A stretch of 64,000 nt of DNA. Origin: Pseudoips prasinana. Lineage: Eukaryota; Arthropoda; Insecta; Lepidoptera; Nolidae. The stretch spans positions 25,813,934 to 25,877,933 of the forward strand of contig OX621252.1 of the NCBI GenBank assembly GCA_951640165.1. Direction: 5' to 3'. Shown one piece after another: positions 61,701 to 64,000 of this stretch. Positions within the stretch are counted from its first letter, which is position 1, and the number at the start of each line of letters is the position of its first letter. The notes beneath the pieces were generated by a model that saw only the letters and a list, made by a program, of their open reading frames with translations, was not told where the DNA came from and did no database searches. A program made the position numbers and the translations under genes.

Positions 61701-61748
61701 GACGGGACCTGCGGAGTCAACCAAATGGCGAGCAGTGCGGTCATATAG
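25549..61748 (+). CDS. Multicystatin / cathepsin F-like secreted polyprotein
   Basis: This precursor of cysteine-protease inhibitors is fused to a papain-family protease. Eight exons join in phase: 25549-25716, 28690-29259, 41998-42192, 49275-55461, 55821-55944, 56985-57163, 58456-58572 and 61603-61748 (7,686 bases, 2,561 residues). Order: signal peptide (1 to about 18); about 18 cystatin-like units; I29 propeptide (FVATYN...[13 protein letters not shown], about 2250-2335); mature protease (about 2342-2561) with Gln in [13 protein letters not shown], Cys near 2367, His 2503 ([11 protein letters not shown]) and Asn 2529 ([10 protein letters not shown]). Units 6-13 are near-identical 96-residue repeats divided by R-X-K-R sites. 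Cystatins block papain-type enzymes. Cathepsin F of other animals carries one cystatin domain before its propeptide, so this is a greatly expanded version. A similar precursor is known from Manduca sexta haemolymph (recalled). Secretion and furin processing are inferred. Confidence 0.9.
26180..26960. other. Intron 1, no gene seen
   Basis: Short open frames on both strands here show no recognisable domain or codon pattern. The sequence is less AT-rich than its surroundings and may be an old repeat. Confidence 0.3.
26961..27165 (-). mobile_element. SINE family A, minus strand
   Basis: The reverse strand reads GTGTGGTGCAGCGGCTAAGA head, GAGTCCCGCGCCG, AACTATTTGTGTGACCCATA and the GTCCG...CCTGTGTCGC-like body. 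Close to full length. Confidence 0.8.
27380..27556 (+). mobile_element. LINE 3' tail
   Basis: Ends CACACAATAAATATTGATTGATTGAT: polyadenylation-like AATAAA plus a (TTGA)n tail, as at 31440-31460 (+) and 44110-44150 (-). No coding part was recognised. Confidence 0.55.
27557..28105 (-). other. GC-rich block in intron 1, probable retroelement ORF1 remnant
   Basis: About 550 bases of markedly GC-rich DNA in an AT-rich intron. On the minus strand, short open stretches are low-complexity and polar ([20 protein letters not shown], then [18 protein letters not shown]), resembling the disordered part of a gag-like protein, but stops break them. No family motif was identified, so the assignment is tentative. 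Confidence 0.35.
28690..29259 (+). CDS. Cystatin/cathepsin exon 2: cystatin 1 core and PQVQN linker
   Basis: 190 codons, phase 0 at both ends. The acceptor is ATTTGCAG and the donor [26 protein letters not shown] completes the first cystatin-like unit. A low-complexity linker follows with seven PQVQN(P/A)(E/D) heptads at 29038-29170, then [19 protein letters not shown]. The linker is acidic, Gln/Asn/Pro-rich and unlike the rest of the protein. Confidence 0.85.
29038..29195 (+). repeat. 21 bp coding minisatellite (PQVQNPE heptads)
   Basis: Units of the form CCACAAGTCCAGAATCCAGA recur every 21 bases about seven times, encoding [42 protein letters not shown] and PQAQNPE. Confidence 0.9.
29573..29800 (-). 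mobile_element. RTE-like 3' fragment, minus strand
   Basis: CATCATCATAACAGCTGTAAGAAGTCCATTGCTGGACAATAG is the reverse of an RTE 3' tip with a (GATGATG) tail. The body with AGTAAGATGGTCATAGTACTC and CCCACGGGATTAAATAGGGTGATGATATTC is shared with 40481-40660, so the two belong to one subfamily. Confidence 0.6.
30120..30310 (+). mobile_element. SINE-like repeat, family C relative
   Basis: GTGTGTGCATGAACATATCTGTTTGTCCTGAGTCTGGGTGTAATTATCTATATAAGTATATGAGTTATC, then CATATAACAAGCTCTGCTTAG. The body and end match 48640-48830 and 61285-61370; the head is diverged. Confidence 0.6.
30762..31030 (+). mobile_element. tRNA-derived SINE, family B
   Basis: The head TTGTTGGTCTAGCAGCAGCATTCAATCG, the B-box-like GATCAAATCCGGGGTC and the body AACACCCAGTAGTATCTC...GCCCGTGCCTCAGAAAGCGCGTAAAG form a diverged member. 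Better copies are at 40726-41120 and 60479-60730. Confidence 0.75.
31200..31460 (+). mobile_element. LINE 3' end
   Basis: A 3'-UTR-like sequence with ATATGCTCGCCGGTTTAGGGTAC (a motif also at 36675-36700) ends AATAAAGAATTTTGATTGATTGATTGATT, the (TTGA)n tail type. Confidence 0.5.
31749..31842 (+). mobile_element. SINE family A, 3' fragment
   Basis: GATGTAATTTGTGTCCGTCT to GAGGGCGTTGTCTTTTTT. The tRNA-like head is missing. Confidence 0.7.
32598..32796. mobile_element. 199 bp MITE with about 57 bp inverted arms
   Basis: The arms start AATGCAACATTAGTTAAATA on both ends (inverted). Each arm also holds an internal palindrome CAATTAAGCAATTGA. The core contains AAAGACTATAAAATTTGACAAAAT, also seen near 29845-29870. 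No coding capacity. Confidence 0.8.
32901..34527 (+). mobile_element. Complete Tc1-like transposon
   Basis: 1,627 bases flanked by TA on both sides (32899-32900, 34528-34529). The inverted ends start CACTCGCGAGCAACCAAATC and match for about 45 bp; a second inner match, ATATGTCATTCGAAAGCT, lies about 70-110 bases in from each end, giving a nested repeat structure typical of Tc1 elements. One uninterrupted transposase gene lies inside. It looks capable of being autonomous. Confidence 0.93.
33217..34248 (+). CDS. Tc1-like transposase (DD34E)
   Basis: This 343-residue enzyme cuts and pastes the surrounding element at TA sites. The N-terminal paired-type helix-turn-helix region reads [20 protein letters not shown] (residues about 19-38), and a second helical motif follows ([15 protein letters not shown]). 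The catalytic triad is Asp in [12 protein letters not shown] (near 151), Asp in [13 protein letters not shown] (near 245) and Glu in [12 protein letters not shown], with 34 residues between the last two. The usual family length is about 340, so it is full length. No stop or frameshift. The start ATG at 33217 directly precedes the HTH. Confidence 0.95.
   Translation: MDTTPEEAAQVVALLQQGLSQRAIAAQLHLSQSSVSRVYRRFQETGAFNWRPRTSRHRCTSERDDRFIVSTSLRNRHLTGVDVQQELRRVRQVAVSEWTVRRRLKEANLTPKRPATGPKLTAGHRQARLQFAREHLNWSVAQWRSVLFTDECRMCLHGSDRRGRVYRRPGERFAQCCFAETVAYGGGSCMMWAGISLEGKTELVFVPGGGRGGGLTADRYITDILLDHVVPYAGFVGEDFVLMHDNARCHTARVTRQFLQEVELRTMDWPALSPDMNPIEHLWDELKRRVRARNPVPSSVDELKTALLEEWDGIPQENVKKLIRSMKNRLRDVIRARGGNTKY
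34553..34960 (-). mobile_element. LINE 3' UTR, minus strand
   Basis: AAAAAAGGTTTTTATTCACGTAGACTTTAAAAAA...GAACATGTTTGTAGTAATATAG reads on the minus strand as a 3' end with AATAAAAACC and an A-rich tail. The same sequence recurs at 44800-44960. Confidence 0.6.
35236..35345 (+). repeat. Scrap of the GGGTTCCGT-family repeat
   Basis: CCACTTTGGAAGTACTAATG...AACTATTCAGTTTAGAAAAAAATGATATTATAAACC matches the middle of the copy at 43635-43730. Confidence 0.6.
35445..35600 (+). mobile_element. CR1/Jockey-group LINE 3' end, second copy
   Basis: AAAAAGGATTCCGGCTGTGTTTTTCTTGCAGTGTTTCTCAATAGCTGCCACGACA parallels the 3' UTR at 16475-16560. The coding part is absent. Confidence 0.55.
35920..36145 (+). mobile_element. 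SINE family A in foldback arrangement
   Basis: A minus-strand piece (35920-35966, TACATCCAGACTTAGAACAA...) sits directly against a plus-strand copy (35967-36145, AGCGGCTAAGACAGTCGCCTC...GTTGTCTT). As a result 35920-35966 pairs with 36016-36061 around a 49-base loop holding the tRNA-like B-box. Confidence 0.8.
36360..36575 (+). repeat. Dispersed repeat, AACAGTCGTTAAGC family
   Basis: GGCGAGGTTCAGCAACTAGG, CCAAAGTGGTTTAATTTCTG, GGCAACAGTCGTTAAGCTAT and GGTAACCACTAGCC match the copy at 5430-5660. This copy also has CCGTGCTTCGGAGGGCACGT, absent at 5430. Confidence 0.65.
36755..37055 (+). repeat. GGGTTCCGT-family repeat, plus strand
   Basis: Starts GGACTCGCCCATGAAGGGTTCCGTAGC, passes ACTACTTACTAGATCTCGTTCAAACC, and ends GACGGACAGACCGACCTGAC...GGGTTCCGTTTTTTACGGAACCC. 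The end forms a short hairpin. Shorter than 43410-43985 owing to an internal deletion. Confidence 0.7.
37204..37277 (-). mobile_element. SINE family A fragment, minus strand
   Basis: AAGTCAACGTCCGCACATGGGAATCTAATCCCTGTGTCGC, reverse of the 3' half of the family. Confidence 0.65.
37634..37704. repeat. 31 bp near-perfect hairpin
   Basis: AGTTCTTAATTTGGAACAGG and eleven further bases (37634-37664) pair with 37674-37704 at 30 of 31 positions around the 9-base loop GTTGTTCTG. It could be a small RNA precursor or a cruciform-forming site; nothing in the sequence shows transcription. Confidence 0.75.
37801..37890 (-). mobile_element. SINE family C tail, minus strand
   Basis: AACTAAGCAGAGCTTGTACTATGGGAATCAGATAACTTAT is the reverse of the CCATAGTACAAGCTCTGCTTAG tail of this family. 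Confidence 0.5.
38261..38457 (+). mobile_element. SINE family A
   Basis: GCACATGTGGCGCAGCAGTTAGACAGTCGCC, GGATTCCCGCGCAATACAAC, AATAGTTGTT and GTACCCCACGACACAGGGAT are all in order. Near full length, with an A-rich end. Confidence 0.8.
38598..38728. mobile_element. 131 bp Tc1/mariner-like MITE
   Basis: Inverted ends CAGACGCCAGCACATCAAGC and the complement of GGGTAGCTGGATGTTCTGGC. TA flanks on both sides. A second full copy is at 42882-43013 and a partial one at about 60373-60455. Non-coding. Confidence 0.75.
38986..39245 (+). mobile_element. tRNA-derived SINE, family C
   Basis: The head GTTGGTAGTGCTCCTGCCTACAAAGC with B box GGGTTCGAATCCCGG, then the body TGTGATGAGCACGAATATTTGTTTCTGAGTCATGGATG, CCATAGTACAAGCTTTGCTTAG and an ATTATTATTATT tail. 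Nearly identical to 58794-59045. Confidence 0.8.
40481..40660 (-). mobile_element. RTE-like 3' fragment, minus strand
   Basis: CACAACAGCTATAAGAAGTCCACTGCTGGATAAAAG and AGTAAGATGGTCATAGTACAC, the same subfamily as 29573-29800. Confidence 0.6.
40726..41125 (+). mobile_element. tRNA-derived SINE, family B (best copy)
   Basis: GCCTCGTTGGTCTAGCGGTAGCGTGTTCAACC (A box) and GGGTTCAAATCCCGGGTCGG (B box) head a body of about 330 bases: TTCTCAGTATCAGCCCGAAGTCTGG, CCCCCGTGCCTCGGAGAGCACGTAAAGCC and GGCCGCTGTGGCCGAAATTCGGCCGG. The tail CATAGTACGAGCTTTGCTTAG is shared with family C. The tRNA-like head lacks the closed acceptor stem of a working tRNA gene. Confidence 0.8.
41606..41830 (+). repeat. GCCCCACGG repeat, variant
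   Basis: ACTAGCTGTGCCCCACGGTTTTCCCGCGTTAAACTTTATAAC, then a different middle (CAGCTCCTCACCCGTAGGTAATGG) and GACATACATAGAGACAAACAGACAAAAATT. A second subtype of the family at 1604. Confidence 0.6.
41998..42192 (+). CDS. Cystatin/cathepsin exon 3: start of cystatin 2
   Basis: 65 codons, phase 0 at both ends: [20 protein letters not shown], then [24 protein letters not shown]. The acceptor is TTATTTCAG and the donor GTAATT. The next exon begins [15 protein letters not shown], so the junction makes QVVNG, a perfect cystatin Q-x-V-x-G loop. GC content is clearly higher than in the surrounding intron. Confidence 0.9.
42204..42460 (+). mobile_element. SINE family B, next to the exon 3 donor
   Basis: GATCTACTGGTACCGTGTTCAACC, GGGTTCAAGTTCCCGGTC and GGCTCGAAGAGCATGTAAAGCC. 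It starts only about 12 bases after the splice junction at 42192/42193. Confidence 0.75.
42525..42850. mobile_element. Rearranged RTE fragments, head to head
   Basis: 42525-42640 reads as a minus-strand RTE tip (CATCATCATATCAGCC... GCCTCCCCCAAAGGTC). 42650-42850 reads on the plus strand as [13 protein letters not shown], the start of the tail module seen at 1628-2242, with stops. The two pieces face each other, so this is a rearranged remnant. Confidence 0.6.
42882..43013. mobile_element. 132 bp Tc1/mariner-like MITE, second copy
   Basis: Ends CAGACGCTAGCACATCCAGC and the complement of GCTTGATGCGCCGGCGTCTG, TA flanks. Same family as 38598-38728. Confidence 0.75.
43098..43327. mobile_element. 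230 bp palindromic MITE (CTACCGGCTAAG)
   Basis: Long inverted arms (about 95 bp) from CTACCGGCTAAG through CGATTTCTTAAATGGCGTTC, AAATAAATAAAG and TTAATCAATCGTTAAATCGG enclose a short core. A second copy at 61000-61230 has the core in the opposite orientation; a half copy is at 48828-48972. Confidence 0.8.
43410..43985 (+). repeat. GGGTTCCGT-family repeat, longest copy
   Basis: AACCGGCCAAGTGCGAGTCGGACTCGCACATGAAG to GACGGACAGACAGACAGACATGAC and GGGTTCCGTTTTTTTTCCATTTGGCTACGGAA. It contains all segments found in the other copies in this window, so it is the best reference copy here. Confidence 0.75.
44105..44530 (-). mobile_element. LINE 3' end, minus strand
   Basis: On the minus strand a short frame ([20 protein letters not shown], then [20 protein letters not shown]) ends in a stop at 44212 and is followed by CCATATTCTGGCAAATAAATAATTTGATTGATTGATTGA, an AATAAA plus (TTGA)n tail. 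The protein fragment was not recognised. Confidence 0.5.
44625..44770 (-). repeat. AACAGTCGTTAAGC-family repeat, minus strand
   Basis: AAGCCGCCCAGTAGGCCATGGCTTAACGATTGTTGCC is the reverse of the segment at 5555-5620 and 36490-36550. Confidence 0.6.
44795..44960 (-). mobile_element. LINE 3' UTR, minus strand
   Basis: Same sequence as 34560-34720 (GGTTTTTATTCACGTAGACTTTAAAAAA, GAACATGTTTGTAGTAATATAGTTGTATA). Confidence 0.6.
45265..45575 (-). repeat. GGGTTCCGT-family repeat, minus strand
   Basis: GTCTGTCTGTCCGTCTGTC, then ACGGAACCCTTAGTGCGCGAGTCCGACTCGCACTTGGCCG at 45515-45560, the reverse of the family start. The interior differs from the other copies, so it is a distinct subtype. Confidence 0.6.
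45585..45853 (-). repeat. RTE tip and GCCCCGCGG repeat, minus strand
   Basis: 45587-45700 is an RTE 3' tip (CATCATCATCATGATATCAGCC...CCACAATTGCCGGAC). 45710-45853 is a minus-strand dispersed repeat ending CGCGGGGCATAGCTAG. The same pair of elements is found nested at 1604-2406. Confidence 0.6.
46019..47947 (+). mobile_element. Inverted-repeat unit enclosing a THAP-domain relic
   Basis: CAAAGATATTATAATATAAC...GATTGCGCACT (46019-46051) matches 47915-47947 in reverse complement at 32 of 33 positions. Between them lies the two-exon THAP-domain coding remnant at 46493-46800 and no transposase core. THAP domains occur at the N-terminus of P-element and Kolobok-type transposases and in host regulators; the inverted repeats favour a transposon origin. 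True outer ends and a target duplication were not found. Confidence 0.5.
46493..46800 (+). pseudogene. THAP-domain coding remnant, two exons
   Basis: Exon 1 from ATG 46493 reads [20 protein letters not shown], and exon 2 from 46648 (acceptor TTTTTCTAG) reads [19 protein letters not shown] and then [19 protein letters not shown]. This has the C2CH ligands (CC...C and CxxH), the FP pair and the Trp of a THAP DNA-binding domain. The strong donor GTAAGT at 46557 leaves the frame one base off; using GTGTTA at 46561 gives LFTSKFPK in frame. The frame stays open to about 46800, then nothing recognisable follows. Either exons are missing or the gene is dead. Confidence 0.6.
48582..48830 (+). mobile_element. 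SINE family C relative
   Basis: GGTTGTTCGATTCCCACCC (B-box-like), TGTGTGCATGAACACGTATGTTTGTCCTGTGTCTGGGTG and CCATAGTACAAGCTCTGCTTAG. A separate subfamily of C with an altered head. Confidence 0.65.
48828..48975. mobile_element. Palindromic MITE, half copy
   Basis: ATTGGCTTCAACGTTGGAAATCG to CGGCGACTTAGCCGGTAG, matching one arm and the core of 43098-43327. Confidence 0.65.
49275..55461 (+). CDS. Cystatin/cathepsin exon 4: cystatins 2-18, propeptide, catalytic Cys
   Basis: One 6,187-base exon. The acceptor is TTTTTTTTTTGCAG and the donor GTAAGT after ...WAFSVT(G). It starts [15 protein letters not shown], finishing cystatin 2. Units 3-5 follow: 3 is degenerate, 4 has TQTLSG, 5 has SSQVVAG, and then RDKRSRNS at about 50960. 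Eight tandem units (51018-53322) come next. Five diverged units follow, of which the last ([20 protein letters not shown]) keeps the best Q-x-V-x-G loop, as expected for the unit next to the enzyme. Others have lost the motif ([16 protein letters not shown]). Dibasic sites RRQRRD and KVRREAG lie between units. The exon ends with the ERFNIN-type propeptide ([16 protein letters not shown]) and [20 protein letters not shown], then the active-site Cys. Confidence 0.93.
51018..53322 (+). repeat. Eight tandem 288 bp cystatin units
   Basis: Each unit is 96 codons: [62 protein letters not shown], then a cleavage block. DPKY falls near 51019, 51307, 51595, 51883, 52171, 52459, 52747 and 53035. Units 1-6 are nearly identical at the base level; 7 and 8 form a second type (AGRLT, EKPW, INISC). 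Cleavage blocks are RTKR, RTKR, RYKR, RTKR, RTKR, RSKR, RSKR and RSER. Two Cys per unit could pair. Confidence 0.95.
55821..55944 (+). CDS. Cystatin/cathepsin exon 5
   Basis: Encodes (G)[20 protein letters not shown] and [20 protein letters not shown](R), the papain-fold segment with the conserved CNGG. The acceptor is TTAATAG and the donor GTGAGA. It enters in phase 1 and leaves in phase 2. Confidence 0.95.
56255..56790 (+). mobile_element. Jockey-type reverse transcriptase fragment in intron 5
   Basis: Frames switch while reading [53 protein letters not shown] and [10 protein letters not shown], the palm and thumb of a Jockey-type RT. The catalytic YADD is replaced (LFAGN) and several frameshifts and a stop are present. 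Dead fragment. Confidence 0.75.
56985..57163 (+). CDS. Cystatin/cathepsin exon 6
   Basis: Encodes (R)[40 protein letters not shown] and [16 protein letters not shown](G), matching the middle of a cathepsin F/L domain. The acceptor is TCTGTTCAG and the donor GTGAGT. Its 3' half has been copied five times into the following intron. Confidence 0.95.
57223..58010 (+). repeat. Five tandem copies of the 3' half of exon 6
   Basis: Copies starting at about 57223, 57393, 57561, 57737 and 57880 repeat AGTAAGGTGAG(G/C)TTCAGAGG...CATCACCACGAACGAGA...GGCATGGCG...CTCGTGCATAATG plus the donor and about 80-100 bases of intron. Copies 1 and 3 keep an open frame ([40 protein letters not shown]) and a GTGAG donor; copies 2, 4 and 5 have stops or frame loss. 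The first half of the exon is not included. Confidence 0.9.
58025..58250 (+). mobile_element. Diverged SINE, family B-like
   Basis: GTGGGTTCAAATCTCGTGC (B-box-like) and TGTCTGGAAGTTAGTGGTATGACACT recall family B. Heavily decayed. Confidence 0.4.
58456..58572 (+). CDS. Cystatin/cathepsin exon 7: catalytic His
   Basis: Encodes (G)[20 protein letters not shown] and [18 protein letters not shown], with the active-site His in LDHGV. The acceptor is TGGTACAG and the donor GTGAGT. Phase 1 at both ends. Confidence 0.95.
58580..58775 (+). mobile_element. SINE family B, next to the exon 7 donor
   Basis: ACTGCCTCATTGGTCTAGTGGTAGCATGTTCAACG, GTTGAAATCCCGAGTCGAGCC and GCCCCCGTGCCTCGAAGAGCACGTTAAACC. It begins about 10 bases into the intron. 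Confidence 0.8.
58794..59045 (+). mobile_element. tRNA-derived SINE, family C
   Basis: GTAGCCTAGTTGGTAGTGCTCCTGCCTACGAAGCTGG...GGGTTCGAATCCCGG, nearly identical to 38986-39245, ending with a duplicated CCTAGATATTAT. Confidence 0.8.
59150..60335 (+). mobile_element. CR1/Jockey-group LINE 3' half, degraded
   Basis: [14 protein letters not shown] and [20 protein letters not shown] (59190-59450) are the RT thumb. After frame changes, [40 protein letters not shown] and [20 protein letters not shown] (59589-59906) form the C-terminus. The 3' UTR ends GGAGATGAAATAAATCATT. Stops and frameshifts make it dead. Confidence 0.75.
60113..60165 (+). repeat. (CA)n microsatellite
   Basis: Interrupted CACACA runs between AAAAACACACACACGCGC and ACACTTACACAGG. 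Confidence 0.8.
60479..60735 (+). mobile_element. SINE family B
   Basis: TGGCTTGTTGGTCTAGCGGTAGCATC, GGGTTCAAATCCCGGGTCCC and ATTACACCCACGTGCCTCAGAGCATGTAAAGCC. Confidence 0.8.
61000..61230. mobile_element. 231 bp palindromic MITE, second copy
   Basis: CTACCGGCTAAG to CTTAGCCGGTAG with AATGGCGTTCAAATAAATAA in the arm. The core (CCATGAGCACATGTGACGTC) is inverted relative to 43098-43327. Confidence 0.8.
61603..61748 (+). CDS. Cystatin/cathepsin exon 8: catalytic Asn and stop
   Basis: Encodes (N)[40 protein letters not shown] and MASSAVI, then TAG at 61746-61748. NSWG carries the active-site Asn. The acceptor is TTTATTTCTAG. Confidence 0.96.
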
Positions 61749-61751
61749 ATA

Positions 61752-62062
61752 CTTAGAACCAATGATGTTATAAGTAAAAAGGTGTAGATAGGTTAAAAGC
61801 GCTCCGGGAGCGGCACGTAGAAATGTGGCTAATTAGCCAGAATTTACTTCAGTCACTACCTGAGACGACGCACTATCGCAAATTACATTTGTCTCGTTTT
61901 CGCTCACGATTATTGAATCATGCCATCTTACTTTGACGTCTAATCGTAATGTAGTGTGATATTGCAATATTAAGTTATGCGTTGGTGTGCCGTTTTTGAA
62001 GATCGAATGTTGTGTTGGAAACCTATCTACACCTTTTTACTTATAATATCATTGCTTAGAAC
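61752..62062. mobile_element. hAT-like MITE in the 3' UTR
   Basis: The inverted ends CAATGATGTTATAAGTAAAA... (61760-61794) and 62020-62054 match at 34 of 35 positions. They are flanked by the 8-base direct repeat CTTAGAAC (61752-61759, 62055-62062), the duplication length of hAT elements. The element is 295 bases, non-coding, and starts 11 bases after the stop codon. Confidence 0.85.
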
Positions 62063-63100
62063 CATTAGAACATGATGCACTTATATATAAATACACATTA
62101 TATCATATGCACTATTCAACATAAACGTTTACTGAGATTACGGTTCTGAACGATTATGAAACTTCTTAGTGTTTCCATGGCAATTTCATTGTTTTTTATG
62201 TGGCCCAGAACGTGGCTATACTGATTGCGTTGCTTGTGACATTCCTAAGATCCTCCCATGAACATGTGGCAGGGTAGTCTGGGCACGCTGTTAGATGGGC
62301 CATGGATTTGACCGATGCTTCGATTTGATTTGATGATTGTTTCTAAATAATTAATTTGAAACGTTGAAGCAATTCCATTTTATCATGTATCAGCTAAAAT
62401 TGTCCGAAATATGCACAGATTATAAAAATAGCCTCTTTAGTTATCTTTAGGTACTCTTTAAAAACATAATAAAAAAAGAATGAACCTCATTCAATTTTGT
62501 TGAAACCTCATATGATTGTATTTAGTTATTCTTGTAAATATGTAAGTAATTGTAATATGTTTTTTATGATGAAAATTCGAAGAAATGATGGAGATTCGAA
62601 ACTCGTTCTAGACAAATATTTGTGTTTATGAACATGTCTATTTGTCTTGGTCTAGGTTTTGTAATAGCATTTGTAATGCAAGCCGTAAATCTAAACTCGA
62701 AACTGGGGCATCAAAAATTGAATCGCCTGGCGGAAATTGAGCCTGCTTTTAATCTAGGGTAGGCGCTCTGCTGTTAAGCTACGAACACCACAGAGCGGCA
62801 ACACATATTTAAGAGTTACCTCGTTAACAGCGTATTGCCGGATGTATGGAAATGGGACTCTGAATTAATTATTATGAATATATAATATTTTTTTTTAAGA
62901 AACCTTATTGTTACGATGCCAAATGTAATACATTTATGTGACACAACATACAGAAACATACAAGGGTATGTATAAGCAAATTTACCATTATGTTTACTAA
63001 TAAGAATGCAAATAGGTAATAATGTTACTGTACTCTATCTGTATCTGTATCTATGCATTAAATTAGCTACATCAAACGTGGGTTGCCAACATAATAACGT
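62063..63100. other. 3' flank of the cystatin/cathepsin gene
   Basis: AT-rich. AATAAA at about 62468-62473 is a possible polyadenylation signal for the gene. No other gene was seen; a SINE-like scrap (AAATATTTGTGTTTATGAACATGTCTATTTGTC) lies near 62612. Confidence 0.35.
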
Positions 63101-63109
63101 TATTTTTTA

Positions 63110-63400
63110 ATGTTATGGACTTCTCCAAGTAACGGCTGATTCCATTTTTTTTTATCGGGACTTGTCCCTCCCTTTCTCACCCACCACAGTGGCACACAAT
63201 GAAAAGACACTGAGCGGTGAGGCTCAGGCATGTCCCGGGGAATCGCTTTAACAGTCTTAGATCCCGCAACGACTCCATTACTTAAGTTAAGGTTAAGTCG
63301 ACGATACCCCAGTCTTAAACACTTACGTTACGATAACCGCCCTACATAATAAAGACGAGATATTGTCAGGTGAAGTGGTGAAACTAGGCTAACTGTCAAG
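63110..63400. repeat. Dispersed repeat resembling 10990-11160
   Basis: CGGGACTTGTCCCTCCCTTTCTCACCCA, GTGAGGCTCAGGCATGTCCCGGG and CGCTTTAACAGTCTTAGATCCCGCAAC parallel the segment upstream of POMT2. Class unknown. Confidence 0.45.
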
Positions 63401-63944
63401 TCATGTAAAAAAAGTTATGGCCGAGATTGTAGAACTCTGCGTGAAGATACTTTTTTACTTGTTCCGTATTGTCATGTGGCTTTTTATATTAATATACAGC
63501 TGTTATTGCCGAATACTTATGAATCTACATACTTAATTAATTTATAAATATATGGTACTTTTTACATTATTCATATTTATAACATGGTGTTGTGTCGTTT
63601 TGCACATGGGTCGACATTCTGTAATTTTAGAGAGGTCACTTACCTACTACAAAAATCGTGTTCGTGAAGTTATGAAATTATATACTAATATTTGTACCTC
63701 TACAACTTTATTATGATTTAAGAAAGAATTAAACTCTCAGTTTATTTTCAGTAGTGTAGTGTATTTATCAATATCTTTATTTGCCAACATAGTCTACCGA
63801 TACACAGGTTCTTATGAGTTACCTATGCTTTCATTTATATTCTACAATTTAGGCATGCACATTTAGGTAAAATTGTAATAACTGTTATAGTTCCAATATG
63901 AACTTGTTAAGTTATTGTGACGTAATCAATAATTTAATAAGGTA

Positions 63945-64000
63945 GACAGATGATCTTGCAAAGGCAGCGGGAAGCCGCTGGATGCAGGCAGAGTAAGATC
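63945..64000 (+). mobile_element. RTE LINE fragment at the window edge
   Basis: Reads TDDLAKAAGSRWMQAE followed by a stop, the plus-strand RTE C-terminal tail module. It continues past the right edge. Confidence 0.65.

Overview
The window is nuclear DNA of an insect, almost certainly a lepidopteran. Genes are split by GT-AG introns, the intergenic DNA is AT-rich, and dispersed repeats fill most of the space: several tRNA-derived SINE families, RTE, R1, I and Jockey/CR1 type LINE pieces, a Tc1 transposon and many MITEs. Two host genes can be read. The first, on the minus strand at 5281-10609, is the 5' part of protein O-mannosyltransferase 2 (POMT2; twisted in Drosophila): six exons and 172 codons, with the rest beyond the left edge. 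The second, on the plus strand at 25549-61748, is a complete secreted multicystatin/cathepsin F-like polyprotein of about 2,561 residues in eight exons that join in phase.

Layout. 1-4850: a broken DDE_Tnp_4-type transposase gene, split by a 2.8 kb inverted-repeat element that itself carries a dispersed repeat holding an RTE retrotransposon tail. 5281-10609: POMT2 exons, with LINE tails, microsatellites and short repeats in the introns. 10610-19570: no gene seen; it holds SINEs, an R1-like 3' end, a CR1/Jockey 3' end, two GC-rich spots with CRE-like sites and a foldback element with 160 bp arms. 19582-25139: a full-length I-type non-LTR retrotransposon flanked by a target-site duplication, with ORF2 intact and ORF1 carrying one lost base. 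25549-61748: the cystatin/cathepsin gene. Its largest intron (29260-41997) holds an intact Tc1-like transposon and many SINEs. Another intron (42193-49274) holds a THAP-domain relic between inverted repeats. The 3' introns hold LINE fragments and a tandem array copied from one of the gene's own exons. 61749-64000: the 3' untranslated region, entered almost at once by a hAT-like MITE, then repeat-poor AT-rich DNA and an RTE piece at the edge.

How the genes work. POMT2 acts with POMT1 in the ER membrane to start O-mannosylation of proteins such as dystroglycan. The polyprotein is the most striking locus. After a signal peptide come about 18 cystatin-like units; eight are near-identical 96-residue repeats separated by R-X-K-R sites of the kind cut by furin. 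A cathepsin propeptide and a papain-fold protease with its Cys, His and Asn follow. The likely output is a set of small secreted cysteine-protease inhibitors plus a cathepsin F-like enzyme from one precursor, as reported for a haemolymph inhibitor precursor of Manduca sexta (recalled, not checked). Eight near-identical units with a three-unit higher-order period point to recent unequal exchange.
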